This document shows positions 55,842 through 64,000 of a stretch of DNA of 64,000 bases, piece by piece; the stretch's first letter is position 1; each line of letters starts with the position of its first letter. The notes under the pieces are model-generated. The model saw only the letters and a program-made list of their open reading frames with translations. It made no database searches and was not told the origin of the DNA. The stretch lies in NCBI RefSeq assembly GCF_025562715.2, contig NZ_JAPFCC010000001.1, positions 3,180,501 to 3,244,500 of the forward strand, written 5' to 3'. The translations under genes were made by a program, and so were the position numbers. This stretch comes from Endozoicomonas gorgoniicola. Lineage in GTDB: Bacteria; Pseudomonadota; Gammaproteobacteria; Pseudomonadales; Endozoicomonadaceae.

Positions 55842-56153
55842 TTAACCAGCGATGCTGGAGATCTTCAGCTCAGTGAACCACTGACGGTGGCCCATTTGCT
55901 TGCGGTGGTGCTTACGACGCTTGAACTTGATGATCTTGATCTTTGGACCACGACCATGAGCTACGACTTCAGCAGTCACCTTGGCACCTTCGATCACTGG
56001 CGCGCCAACTTTCAGCTCTTCACCGTTAGCGATCAGCAGAACGTCAGTAATTTCAACGTTCTCGCCAGCAGCTACGTCCAGCTTTTCTACTTTAAGGGTG
56101 GTACCTTCAGCAACGCGATACTGCTTGCCGCCGGTCTTGATAACAGCGTACAT
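55842..56153 (-). CDS. rplU: 50S ribosomal protein L21
   Basis: A 103-residue protein starting MYAVIKTGGKQYRVAEGTTL and ending in the basic KIKIIKFKRRKHHRKQMGHR and QWFTELKISSIAG. The start was chosen at the family position; the frame is open for 28 further codons upstream, without match. The non-coding stretch to the next gene, 56154-56461, holds its leader; no clear promoter hexamers were fixed. Confidence 0.98.
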   Translation of the reverse strand: MYAVIKTGGKQYRVAEGTTLKVEKLDVAAGENVEITDVLLIANGEELKVGAPVIEGAKVTAEVVAHGRGPKIKIIKFKRRKHHRKQMGHRQWFTELKISSIAG

Positions 56154-56461
56154 AATAATCTCCGAAAATCCTGTCAGCCTCTTTGTCAAAGGCATCCGCT
56201 CAAAAACAATCTTTTGGGAGCACTCTTTTGGGAACACTCTCCCGAAAGCAATGTTCTGGCGGAATTTTCATTAGCTACCTAAAAATCACTTCAAAAGAGC
56301 GGCACCGCATAAGCTTCAAATAAAACTCATAACAAAATGGCACACCGCACCGGATTCTCAGATAGGGGCGCAAATTTTAAGTAATGCCAGCCCATCTGGC
56401 AAGTAGGTTTGTCTATTCTCTTGGTTATTAATTGACTCGACCTCTATAGGTACAGCCACTG

Positions 56462-57361
56462 ATGACCGATCAATCAACCCCTTACCCCCGCAACTGGTTA
56501 GGTTACGCAGGACAGCCGCCCACCATCAGGCTGCCCGCAAACCAACGGCTGGCGATCAATCTGATACTGAATCTGGAAGAAGGAGCTGAGCGTAACGTAC
56601 TGGATGGGGACGACTCTTCGGAACACTACCTTTCCGGCTTTCCCGGCCTGTCTGAGCGAACCGGCACCCGTCACCCGTCCAGTGAAAGCCTGTTTGCCTA
56701 TGGCACCAGAGCGGGGTTCTGGCGACTGCACCGGCTGTTTGATGAATACAACGTACCCGTCACCGTCTTTGCCTGTGGTCAGGCTCTGGCTCGTAACCCG
56801 GCTATCGCTTCAGCTCTGGGTCAGTCGAACCATGAAATCGCGGGACATGGCTGGCGCTGGATTGATTATCAGCACTTTTCCAGAGAGGACGAACGGCGAC
56901 ATCTGCTACGCACTCTGGATACGATTCACCAAAGCACCGGCAAACTCGCCCGGGGCTGGTACACGGGACGTAAAAGCCTGCACACCCGTGAACTGGTGAC
57001 CGAAGCCGGACTGCAGTGGGACAGCGATGATTATTCCGACGATTACCCCTGGTGGCAGAACGGACATCTGATCATCCCCTACACGTTGCTCAATAACGAT
57101 TGTCTTTACGGCTCCAGCCCTGGCTGGATAACGCCCGGCCACTTTTACCAGCACCTGAAAAATACGTTTGACTGTCTGTACAGGGAAGGCGGAGCGCAAC
57201 CCGGCCTGATGACTGTTGGTCTGCATTACCGGCTGTCGGGGCATCCCGGACGCAGCGAAGCCATCAGAAAGTTCCTGAACTACACCAGCAGCTATCCTGA
57301 TGTGTGGTTTACCACTCGATCCAGCATTGCTGACCTGTGGATACAACAATACCGGCAATAA
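56462..57361 (+). CDS. PuuE-type polysaccharide deacetylase family protein
   Basis: A 299-residue NodB-fold hydrolase. The lead NWLGYAGQPP, INLILNLEEGAERN and FAYGTRAGFWRLHRLFDEYN match the PuuE (cofactor-free allantoinase/urate pathway) branch, as do PVTVFACGQALARNPAIA and HEIAGHGWRWIDYQHF. In the NodB metal triad D-H-H the Asp is replaced by Glu (NLEEGAE), as in PuuE. No uricase or allantoate genes are near, so the true substrate could be another amide. It sits between rplU and ispB, where relatives have nothing. Confidence 0.8.
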   Translation: MTDQSTPYPRNWLGYAGQPPTIRLPANQRLAINLILNLEEGAERNVLDGDDSSEHYLSGFPGLSERTGTRHPSSESLFAYGTRAGFWRLHRLFDEYNVPVTVFACGQALARNPAIASALGQSNHEIAGHGWRWIDYQHFSREDERRHLLRTLDTIHQSTGKLARGWYTGRKSLHTRELVTEAGLQWDSDDYSDDYPWWQNGHLIIPYTLLNNDCLYGSSPGWITPGHFYQHLKNTFDCLYREGGAQPGLMTVGLHYRLSGHPGRSEAIRKFLNYTSSYPDVWFTTRSSIADLWIQQYRQ

Positions 57362-57429
57362 GCCGTCTTAATAGAAAACTCTATTTAACAAACACTATAA
57401 ATGATGACTGCTAGCGATGAGGTACTACC

Positions 57430-58281
57430 ATGCGGGGAAACATTCACATCGACACCCTGAGTCGGGAAGAAGTGCAAACCATGTATCAGTGGATCGCCCG
57501 GGAAGGGTGGAATCCTGGCATCCACGACGCAGGTACTCTTTACAAAGCATTTGCCAGTGGGTTTATTGGTCTTAAACTGGATGACGAACTGGTGGGCGTT
57601 TCCGCCGTATTCAGGCACAATGCCCGCTATGCCAGCTTTGGCAACTTCATTGTCAAACCAGAATACCGTGGACAGGGAATTGGCCTGATGATGACCCGCA
57701 GACGGCTACAGATGGCGGGCTACCGCAACCTGTCCCTTGACGGCGTTCTGGAAAAAGAAAGCGTATACCGCTCGGTGGGCTTTCGGACTGCCCATATCAA
57801 CCAACGCTTTGAATTCAACTGGCAACACGCTCCGGACAAGCTTCACCCGAATGTCATAAACCTCAGGCATATACGTCTGCTGGAGCTTCTTGACTACGAA
57901 GAACAGCTGTTTCCCGGGAAACGCAAGCCCTACCTGAAAGCCTGGGTCACCCAGCCCGAAGCCAGTGCTTTCTGCTTTCGCGATCATCAAGACATCAAAG
58001 GCTTTGGCGTTCTGCGCCCGTGCATCACCGGCTATAAGATTGGCCCATTGTTTGCTGACACCCTGGTGATTGCCGAACACCTGATGCAGGCTCTGCTCCA
58101 GCACAGCCACGGACAGCCTGTTTTCTGCGATATACCAGAAACCAACCGCTACGCACGTCATCTGGTACACAGCTTTGAAGGCCAACCCATCGACTTTCTC
58201 TCTGCCCGAATGTACCGGGGCTATGAACCTGACCTGGACTATCAGCGCCTGTATGCACTCACCTCACTGGAAGCCGGATAA
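57430..58281 (+). CDS. GNAT-family N-acetyltransferase
   Basis: A 283-residue acetyltransferase. The N-terminal GNAT domain (about residues 5-140) has LSREEVQTMYQWIAREGWNP, then ASFGNFIVKPEYRGQGIGLM, the acetyl-CoA-binding R-G-x-G-x-G/A box, and SVYRSVGFRTAHINQRF. A second domain (about 150-280) resembles the DUF1248-type C-terminal half of YitH-like proteins. It lies 68 bases after the deacetylase-like gene on the same strand and may form an operon with it. The acceptor is unknown. Confidence 0.85.
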   Translation: MRGNIHIDTLSREEVQTMYQWIAREGWNPGIHDAGTLYKAFASGFIGLKLDDELVGVSAVFRHNARYASFGNFIVKPEYRGQGIGLMMTRRRLQMAGYRNLSLDGVLEKESVYRSVGFRTAHINQRFEFNWQHAPDKLHPNVINLRHIRLLELLDYEEQLFPGKRKPYLKAWVTQPEASAFCFRDHQDIKGFGVLRPCITGYKIGPLFADTLVIAEHLMQALLQHSHGQPVFCDIPETNRYARHLVHSFEGQPIDFLSARMYRGYEPDLDYQRLYALTSLEAG

Positions 58282-58362
58282 GCCGCTATAACCACTGCGG
58301 CTATTGACAGCACCGCAAGCACTCCATAGGATGCAGCCATTTAGACCTTCTGCAGCAACCCT

Positions 58363-59358
58363 ATGCCTGATCGTAAACAACCCTCTTTCCAAGCTGTTGT
58401 CCGTGACGATTTCGCCCTGGTCGACCAGTGCATTCGTGAACAGCTGCATTCCGATGTCGTACTGGTCAGTAAAATAGGCCAGTACATTATCCAGTCTGGC
58501 GGTAAGCGCCTGCGCCCCCTGCTGGTTCTGCTGACCGCCAACGCCTGTGGCTATAACGCCCGTGGCCATAACGCCAAAAACCATATTCCACTGGCCGCTG
58601 TCATCGAATTCCTGCATACCGCCACCCTGCTCCACGACGATGTGGTTGATCAGTCCGACCTGCGCCGTGGCCGTGACACCGCCAATGCTTTATGGGGTAA
58701 TGCACCGAGTATTCTCGTGGGCGACTTTCTCTACTCCCGAGCCTTTCAGATGATGGTCAGTCTCGACAACATGCGCCTGCTCAATGTTCTGGCCAACGCC
58801 ACCAATGTGATTGCAGAAGGTGAAGTGATGCAGTTGATGAACATCAACGATTCCAGCGTCACGGAAGCCCAGTACATGGAAGTGATTCGCTGCAAGACGG
58901 CAATGTTGTTTGAAGCGTCTACCCAAACCGCTGCTATCCTGTCCGGTCAGGACAGGAAAACCGAACAGGCCCTGTGCGATTACGGTAATCACCTTGGCAT
59001 GGCTTTCCAGCTGGTTGACGACCTGCTGGACTATACCGGTGACGCAGAAGCCATGGGTAAAAACCTGGGTGATGACCTGGCAGAAGGCAAACCCACCCTG
59101 CCTCTGATTTTCACCCTGTCAGAAGGCAAGCCGGAACAGAAAGAGCTGGTGCGTCAAGCCATTGAAGAAGGGAACGGCCTTGACAATATGGATGCCATTA
59201 TCTCCGCCGTTCGAGACTGTGGCGCCCTGGACTACACTGCACAGCGAGCACAGGAGCAGGCTCAAAAAGCCATTGCCAGCCTGTCCGCACTGCCGGAATC
59301 GCCTTACCGCTCAGCGATGGAAGAACTGGCAAATTTTGCGGTTGCCCGCACTTATTAG
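58363..59358 (+). CDS. ispB: Octaprenyl diphosphate synthase
   Basis: A 331-residue trans-prenyltransferase that makes the side chain of ubiquinone. The first Asp-rich motif is in TATLLHDDVVDQSDLRRGRD (about residue 85), the second in GMAFQLVDDLLDYTGDAEAM (about 215). IQSGGKRLRPLLVLL marks the isopentenyl diphosphate site. It is divergent from rplU as in most gammaproteobacteria, but two extra genes now lie between them. Confidence 0.97.
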   Translation: MPDRKQPSFQAVVRDDFALVDQCIREQLHSDVVLVSKIGQYIIQSGGKRLRPLLVLLTANACGYNARGHNAKNHIPLAAVIEFLHTATLLHDDVVDQSDLRRGRDTANALWGNAPSILVGDFLYSRAFQMMVSLDNMRLLNVLANATNVIAEGEVMQLMNINDSSVTEAQYMEVIRCKTAMLFEASTQTAAILSGQDRKTEQALCDYGNHLGMAFQLVDDLLDYTGDAEAMGKNLGDDLAEGKPTLPLIFTLSEGKPEQKELVRQAIEEGNGLDNMDAIISAVRDCGALDYTAQRAQEQAQKAIASLSALPESPYRSAMEELANFAVARTY

Positions 59359-59451
59359 CCCGCACTTATTAGATAGTTAAATCCATTGGACCAGGGCTTC
59401 TCAGAACGAAGCCCTCAAGATTCAAAACACTGGCTTTAGACAAGAAATAGT

Positions 59452-59943
59452 ATGCTGCTGAATGCTTCTCTGTATGGTTCGCTAATGGTAACGCTGACGG
59501 TTCTGCTCCACGCAGCCGGAACCACACTATGGCTCAAAGGGCTGCAAAAGCTAAGCAAGTCACACCCTCATCTGCTGGCCACCACCAAATCCCACTTTCT
59601 GGTTCTTACCACTACAGCACTAATCGTTGTATTCCTTCATCTGGCAGAAATCACCTTGTGGGCAGCCGCTTACCACGCCATCCCGGAAGTGGAAGTTATT
59701 CTCTCCTGGCCTGACGCCATCTACTTTTCCATGGTGACCTTCACAACACTGGGCTATGGCGACATCGTCCTGACCGGAGATACACGACTACTGACAGGCA
59801 TTCAGTCCATCAATGGTATTATCCTTTCCGGCTGGAGTACTGCAATGTTGTTTATGGTAATTGAGACAATCTGGAAGCAGGATTTTAATCTGACCGATAA
59901 CCAGAAGAACCAGAAGAACCAGAAGAGCCAGAAGCAACCTTAA
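59452..59943 (+). CDS. Two-TM potassium-channel-like protein
   Basis: A 163-residue membrane protein. Hydrophobic segments at about 8-28, 50-75 and 120-145 surround a pore loop with the filter YFSMVTFTTLGYGDIVLTG, close to the consensus T-V-G-Y-G-D (Leu in place of Val). The C-terminal tail is short, polar and repetitive (NQKNQKNQKSQKQP), produced by a 9-base tandem repeat. It has no RCK domain. Its last four bases overlap the end of the convergent SopB-like gene. Confidence 0.8.
   Translation: MLLNASLYGSLMVTLTVLLHAAGTTLWLKGLQKLSKSHPHLLATTKSHFLVLTTTALIVVFLHLAEITLWAAAYHAIPEVEVILSWPDAIYFSMVTFTTLGYGDIVLTGDTRLLTGIQSINGIILSGWSTAMLFMVIETIWKQDFNLTDNQKNQKNQKSQKQP
59901..59936 (+). repeat. Short tandem repeat, 9-base unit
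   Basis: Four tandem copies of CCAGAAGAA (the third and fourth with one or two changes) at the 3' end of the channel gene. Each unit adds three residues (N/K-Q-K). Copy number may vary between strains. Confidence 0.8.
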
Positions 59944-62489
59944 ACATGGATCATACCAAACACCCTTTCACCCAGCCTTCTCTTGCCGGTTGTCGTTTTA
60001 TAGCCGGGACGGTTGATATTCATCTGTTGCCAGAGGACATTTCCGGTTTCCAGTGCAAACATCTGGGATAAAACCCGTTCTTCCTGACTGACAGGCTGCC
60101 TGGGATCAGGCACATAACCCAACGCTTCTACCTGAGCAGCCAGCCGTTTGACAGCTGCATCAGCCTCCCCCGTACGGTCTTTACCACTCTTACAGTTAAA
60201 GTGCGTGATCAGTCCCAGCTTATAAGACAGAAGCAGTAGACGAGCGACCATTTTATAAGCGTCTTCCCCTTCCCGCTTATAATCTTCGGTGACATACAGG
60301 TCACGAATCTGTTCAATCAGCTGCCTGACAATTATCTTTTCTTTAGAAGACGCCGGACCATTCAAAAAGTCCTGAGCCCAGCCGCCAATCTCATCGCCAG
60401 GCTCAACACCGCCCATCAACTTTTCTAACCCTTCCAGATTGTCGTCTCTGACAGCTCCCCATGGCCCCATGGCCCTCCACTTTGTTTCCAGTGCAAGGTT
60501 GTTGACACCGAAATTGGTCGTCGCAAAATCAAATTCAACCTCCACTTCGTGAACATGACCGTAGCTGTCTGTAATAGCCAGTTTCTCACCATCGTCCAGC
60601 CGGGCTTTTAATCGTTTTAACGCTTCCACCTGTTCCCGTTGCATTTTCAGTTCATCATCATGCACACGAAACCAGTGACGCCCTTTATCCGGTGTCAGAA
60701 GCTGCAGTGTTGACAGCCTGATGGGAACAGGCTGTTGATTAAAGAGTTCAGGGCTATCGTCCAGCACCTGTTTCAGACTGGAAACAGCCAGGTCGTAACA
60801 TCTTGCATCATTGGCCTTTTCCCGTGTTTTTTTCTTTGAGATCCCAAATGCCATCAGAGTGCCGGAACGCAACCCTCTGAACAGCCTTTTCTGTTTCCCT
60901 CCCTGCTCAAGTAGCAACTGCGTTTCGCCCAGATTAACGGCATTATTCGCCTCATCCCTTTTCGAAGAAGGTTTGCCCTTGCCACGCAGATGAACCGGGA
61001 ATATATCAACATTGTGCGAATGTCCCATATCCAGCCTAAACTCTGCGGCGGGAATAATCCGGCTTTGCAGCTTAAGGGGTTTGTTGTTGATGCGAGGCTC
61101 AAGGCGGGTTTCAACCGTTTTCCAGGGAACACTGGCCATTCTTCTGGTTCTGGCCTCATTCAGCTTTTTATCCACTTTCCTGATACCAATGTCTTTCAGT
61201 CGCCGGGCAATCAAACGGGCATAGCGACTGGCGTCCTGAACAGGCCGTCGCCCTAATCTTTCAACCCCCAGCGCATCGGAGTGTTCACCATTGGGTAACA
61301 GGTCCTCATCTTTATTACTCCCAACCTTTTCAGCCAGATCATCAAATTCATTGATCAACTGATTAATTCGGTTTAAAAACCGGGCTTTCGAGCCTTTTCC
61401 ATCATTGCTGCCCTGCCCAATTTTTTCCCCGAGTCGCTTTTCTTCAGCCAGCAACACATCCAGAGCCATAACGAGCTCATCCTGTTTACACTGCTGCCAG
61501 TGAGCCTGATTCAGAGGATTGTTCGCCTCCAGCACCTCCAGTTGGTGAATATGATCAAGTGTGGCAAAAAACTGGCTGCGTAAATCGCTGATCATCGCTT
61601 CATGTAAAACCTTCGGAAGATTTTCGCTATATTTATCAACGGCTGAAAGCCCACGCATCAGGTTTTTGGCGTGACCCCTTGCCTCCTGTTTCTGCATATC
61701 AAGCGTTTTTTCATGCATCATTTCCAGGGGGGAGTTATAGAGCAGCTTTGCGGTACGATTGGTAAAGACATCCGCATTGCGCATAAGCCCCAGCTCCTTC
61801 CGGTTGATCTCCTGACCGGGAGGCTCGGTGAAAAAAAATAATTCTTCAGCAAAATCCCTTAGATCACCGGGTTTGATGGGCGGCTTCAGCCCTTGATCTT
61901 CAAGAACCCGGGCAATCTGCGGCGCCGACCCGGCAAACAGTGTCTGATGAGTCTCCAGACTGGTCACGCCCTCGTGATCAATGTCATCAAAAGTGAGTAC
62001 GCTCTGTTTTGCCTGCATACTGATCCGGACAGACTCCACCATATACTCCTGCTCATGTTCTGGCAGATAATTCCAGCCAACTCCCGGCTTGTCGTCGTTC
62101 GGCTCCGTCTGCAAGAACTCAAACAGCCTGCCAACCCATTCCACAGTGACTTCAGATTGTATCAGCTCCTGGTTTCCACCCCTGACTTCACGAAATATCT
62201 TTCTGGCCTGCTTGTCAATGATGGCAACATCCCTGTCACTCAGGGTCTGCATGCCCTCCAGATGCTGCTCTATCTCACGCTTCACAAAAGACCCGTAACG
62301 CTCTTCCAGCGCCCCGGTCACATCTTCCACAGCCACTTCATCGCCTTCAGACAGCCCCAACTCCCGCCCAAGAGGGAAAGGCTGGACGCTATGCCCACGC
62401 CATACCCCAACGGGCGCATGCTCGTTCTCCCCTGCAATGTCGGCCATACTGCCGACCGGAGTGGTTAACAGTCTCTGAAGTGCGTCCAT
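59940..62489 (-). CDS. SopB/IpgD-like inositol phosphate phosphatase, probable effector
   Basis: An 849-residue protein whose C-terminal quarter matches the SopB/SigD/IpgD type III effectors. Motif 1 reads TTNFGVNNLALETKWRAMG (about residue 655; the family has NFGVNELAL). The catalytic Cys-x5-Arg loop reads HFNCKSGKDRTGEADAAVKR (about 760). Between them EIGGWAQDFLNGP and YKMVARLLLLSYKLGLI keep the family spacing. SopB and IpgD remove phosphates from host phosphoinositides after injection. The N-terminal 600 residues are longer than in SopB, helical, and not recognised. No secretion apparatus or chaperone gene lies in this window. No signal peptide, as expected for type III export. Confidence 0.85.
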   Translation of the reverse strand: MDALQRLLTTPVGSMADIAGENEHAPVGVWRGHSVQPFPLGRELGLSEGDEVAVEDVTGALEERYGSFVKREIEQHLEGMQTLSDRDVAIIDKQARKIFREVRGGNQELIQSEVTVEWVGRLFEFLQTEPNDDKPGVGWNYLPEHEQEYMVESVRISMQAKQSVLTFDDIDHEGVTSLETHQTLFAGSAPQIARVLEDQGLKPPIKPGDLRDFAEELFFFTEPPGQEINRKELGLMRNADVFTNRTAKLLYNSPLEMMHEKTLDMQKQEARGHAKNLMRGLSAVDKYSENLPKVLHEAMISDLRSQFFATLDHIHQLEVLEANNPLNQAHWQQCKQDELVMALDVLLAEEKRLGEKIGQGSNDGKGSKARFLNRINQLINEFDDLAEKVGSNKDEDLLPNGEHSDALGVERLGRRPVQDASRYARLIARRLKDIGIRKVDKKLNEARTRRMASVPWKTVETRLEPRINNKPLKLQSRIIPAAEFRLDMGHSHNVDIFPVHLRGKGKPSSKRDEANNAVNLGETQLLLEQGGKQKRLFRGLRSGTLMAFGISKKKTREKANDARCYDLAVSSLKQVLDDSPELFNQQPVPIRLSTLQLLTPDKGRHWFRVHDDELKMQREQVEALKRLKARLDDGEKLAITDSYGHVHEVEVEFDFATTNFGVNNLALETKWRAMGPWGAVRDDNLEGLEKLMGGVEPGDEIGGWAQDFLNGPASSKEKIIVRQLIEQIRDLYVTEDYKREGEDAYKMVARLLLLSYKLGLITHFNCKSGKDRTGEADAAVKRLAAQVEALGYVPDPRQPVSQEERVLSQMFALETGNVLWQQMNINRPGYKTTTGKRRLGERVFGMIHV

Positions 62490-62607
62490 AAATGCGTATA
62501 AAGTCTAGCCACTTTGATTAAACAGGTTATCGGCGCACAGTCTGAAGAAAACAGCCTGCCGGAAACTGGTTATTCAGGACAGGTCACTGGTTTTAGCTGC
62601 CAGAGCC

Positions 62608-62615
62608 TATATAAT
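62608..62615 (+). promoter_or_regulatory. Probable -10 box upstream of prfC
   Basis: TATATAAT includes a perfect TATAAT at 62610-62615, 37 bases before the prfC ATG. The -35 region (about 62587) is only a weak match, so this is a tentative promoter. Confidence 0.4.
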
Positions 62616-62651
62616 GCAGCTAGTTTTTTTGAGTATTCTTGGCAGGTATCA

Positions 62652-64000
62652 ATGAGCGCACTGGCTCAGGAAGTGGCAAAACGCCGTACTTTCGCAATCA
62701 TCTCCCACCCTGATGCGGGTAAAACCACCATCACTGAAAAGCTGTTGCTACTGGGTGGCGCTATCCAGATGGCGGGTACCGTCAAGGGTAAAAAGTCCGG
62801 GCGCATGGCCACTTCTGACTGGATGAAGATGGAGCAGGAGCGCGGTATCTCCATCACCACCTCGGTGATGCAGTTTCCATACAAAGGCTGCACCGTCAAC
62901 CTGCTGGACACACCGGGACACGAAGATTTCTCGGAAGACACCTACCGAACCCTGACTGCCGTAGACAGCTGTCTGATGGTGATCGACGGTGCCAAAGGTG
63001 TCGAGGACCGAACCATCAAACTGATGGAAGTCTGCCGTCTGCGCGACACTCCGATTTTCACCTTCGTCAACAAGATGGACCGCGAAGTACGAGACCAGAT
63101 TGAAGTACTGGACGAAGTAGAAAGCATCCTGAAAATCCAGTGTGCGCCTGTCACCTGGCCAATCAGCATGGGTAAACGCTTTAAAGGCGTCTACAACCTG
63201 TACACCGATACCATCCATGTGTTTACACCGGGTCAGGGCCATACGATTCCGGAAGACATCCGCATTCAGGGGCTGGACAGCGACGAAGCCCGGGAACTGC
63301 TGGGTGAACTCTATGACGACTTTGTTGAGGAAATCGAGCTGGTTCAGGGAGCCAGCCATGAATTCGACCTGGAAGCCTATCAGGCGGGTCGGATGACACC
63401 GGTATTCTTTGGTACCGCACTGGCAAACTTTGGTGTACGTGAAATGCTGGACGACTTTGCCCGCTGGGCTCCGGCTCCCCTGCCCCGTCATACGGATGAA
63501 CGTGCTGTTGAGCCTGCGGAAGACAAGTTCTCAGGCTTCGTTTTCAAGATTCAGGCCAACATGGATCCGAAACACCGTGACCGTATAGCCTTCCTGCGCA
63601 TCTGTTCCGGTAAGTACACCCGCAACATGAAGATGAAACATGTGCGTATTGGCAAGGATGTTAAAATCGCCGACGCTGTGACCTTCCTGGCGGGTGACCG
63701 TTCTCATGTTGAAGAAGCGATGTCCGGCGATATTATCGGTCTGCACAACCACGGCACTATCCAGATCGGCGACACCTTCAGTCAGGGCGAACTGATGAAA
63801 TTCACCGGTATTCCGCACTTCGCGCCAGAGATGTTCCGCCGGGTTCGTCTGAAAGACCCGCTGAAGCTGAAGCAACTTCAGAAAGGTCTGCAGCAACTGT
63901 CGGAAGAAGGCGCCACCCAGCTGTTTATGCCGCTCAACAACAATGACCTGATTCTGGGTGCGGTGGGTATCCTGCAGTTCGATGTGGTTATGCGCCGTCT
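62652..64000 (+). CDS. prfC: Peptide chain release factor 3 (partial, runs off the window)
   Basis: The first 449 codons of RF3, a GTPase that recycles RF1/RF2 from the ribosome. The ATG at 62652 gives MSALAQEVAKRRTFAIISHP, then the P-loop DAGKTTITEKLLLLGGAIQM, the switch region MEQERGISITTSVMQFPYKG, LLDTPGHEDFSEDTYRTLTA and FVNKMDREVRDQIE. The domain II part (FSGFVFKIQANMDPKHRDRI) follows. The frame is open to the last base of the window; the family is about 527-530 residues long, so some 80 residues are missing. Confidence 0.97.
   Translation, partial: MSALAQEVAKRRTFAIISHPDAGKTTITEKLLLLGGAIQMAGTVKGKKSGRMATSDWMKMEQERGISITTSVMQFPYKGCTVNLLDTPGHEDFSEDTYRTLTAVDSCLMVIDGAKGVEDRTIKLMEVCRLRDTPIFTFVNKMDREVRDQIEVLDEVESILKIQCAPVTWPISMGKRFKGVYNLYTDTIHVFTPGQGHTIPEDIRIQGLDSDEARELLGELYDDFVEEIELVQGASHEFDLEAYQAGRMTPVFFGTALANFGVREMLDDFARWAPAPLPRHTDERAVEPAEDKFSGFVFKIQANMDPKHRDRIAFLRICSGKYTRNMKMKHVRIGKDVKIADAVTFLAGDRSHVEEAMSGDIIGLHNHGTIQIGDTFSQGELMKFTGIPHFAPEMFRRVRLKDPLKLKQLQKGLQQLSEEGATQLFMPLNNNDLILGAVGILQFDVVMRR

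Noticed and set aside
56462..58281. Chitin deacetylation pathway linked with the GH19 chitinase
   Set aside because: The deacetylase-like protein belongs to the PuuE/allantoinase branch, lacks a signal peptide and lies 11 kb away, so a chitin role is not supported.

Overview
The window looks like a gammaproteobacterial chromosome. The right half carries the conserved Pseudomonas/Oceanospirillales-type core block: prfC, ispB / rplU-rpmA-obgE-proB, rpsT / murJ-ribF-ileS. Around and inside this block are many insertion sequences, a SopB/IpgD-like phosphatase with the look of a type III effector, a secreted protein with two death-domain-like repeats, a Sel1-repeat gene and a large secreted GH19 chitinase. 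That mix suggests a host-associated marine bacterium such as Endozoicomonas. This is an inference from gene content, not a sequence match.

Region 1 (1-21.5 kb) is a defence and mobile-element graveyard. It holds two HIRAN-type proteins, a decayed HipA-like kinase, a DUF1016-nuclease remnant, an intact IS4-like element with a 9-bp target duplication, an IS110 remnant, a two-gene SLATT + CD-NTase (SMODS/AGS-C) module of minimal CBASS type, a group II intron 3' end, and a type I restriction-modification operon. In that operon hsdM and hsdS are intact but hsdR is split by one ISL3 element and two tandem IS1182 elements, with an IS30 element at its very 3' end. Removing the elements and one copy of each duplication restores a frame of exactly 1059 codons. 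Two IS30 copies in opposite orientation (95-1215 and 20391-21511) bracket the region.

Region 2 (21.5-31.6 kb) holds a Sel1-repeat gene broken by an IS1380-type element, an IS66 remnant, two small helix-turn-helix genes, and a four-gene operon of three tyrosine-recombinase-like proteins plus a small coiled-coil protein, matching the ginABCD module of GInt genomic islands. Regions 1 and 2 are therefore probably cargo and recombination module of an island lying downstream of ileS, where lspA normally sits.

Region 3 (31.6-50.8 kb) starts with a class C-like group II intron inserted right behind the ileS terminator. ileS and ribF follow, then an 11-kb accessory block (two unknown proteins, a YjiH-type membrane protein, a DUF2878/chalcone-isomerase-like pair, GH19 chitinase, ucpA-like SDR, another IS1380-type element, and an aphA gene with one amber stop) that separates ribF from murJ.

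Region 4 (50.8-64 kb) is mainly housekeeping: rpsT, proB, obgE, rpmA, rplU, ispB and the start of prfC. Accessory genes are interleaved: the death-domain-like protein, a PuuE-type polysaccharide deacetylase, a GNAT acetyltransferase, a small potassium-channel-like protein and the SopB-like protein. No tRNA, rRNA or CRISPR array was seen.
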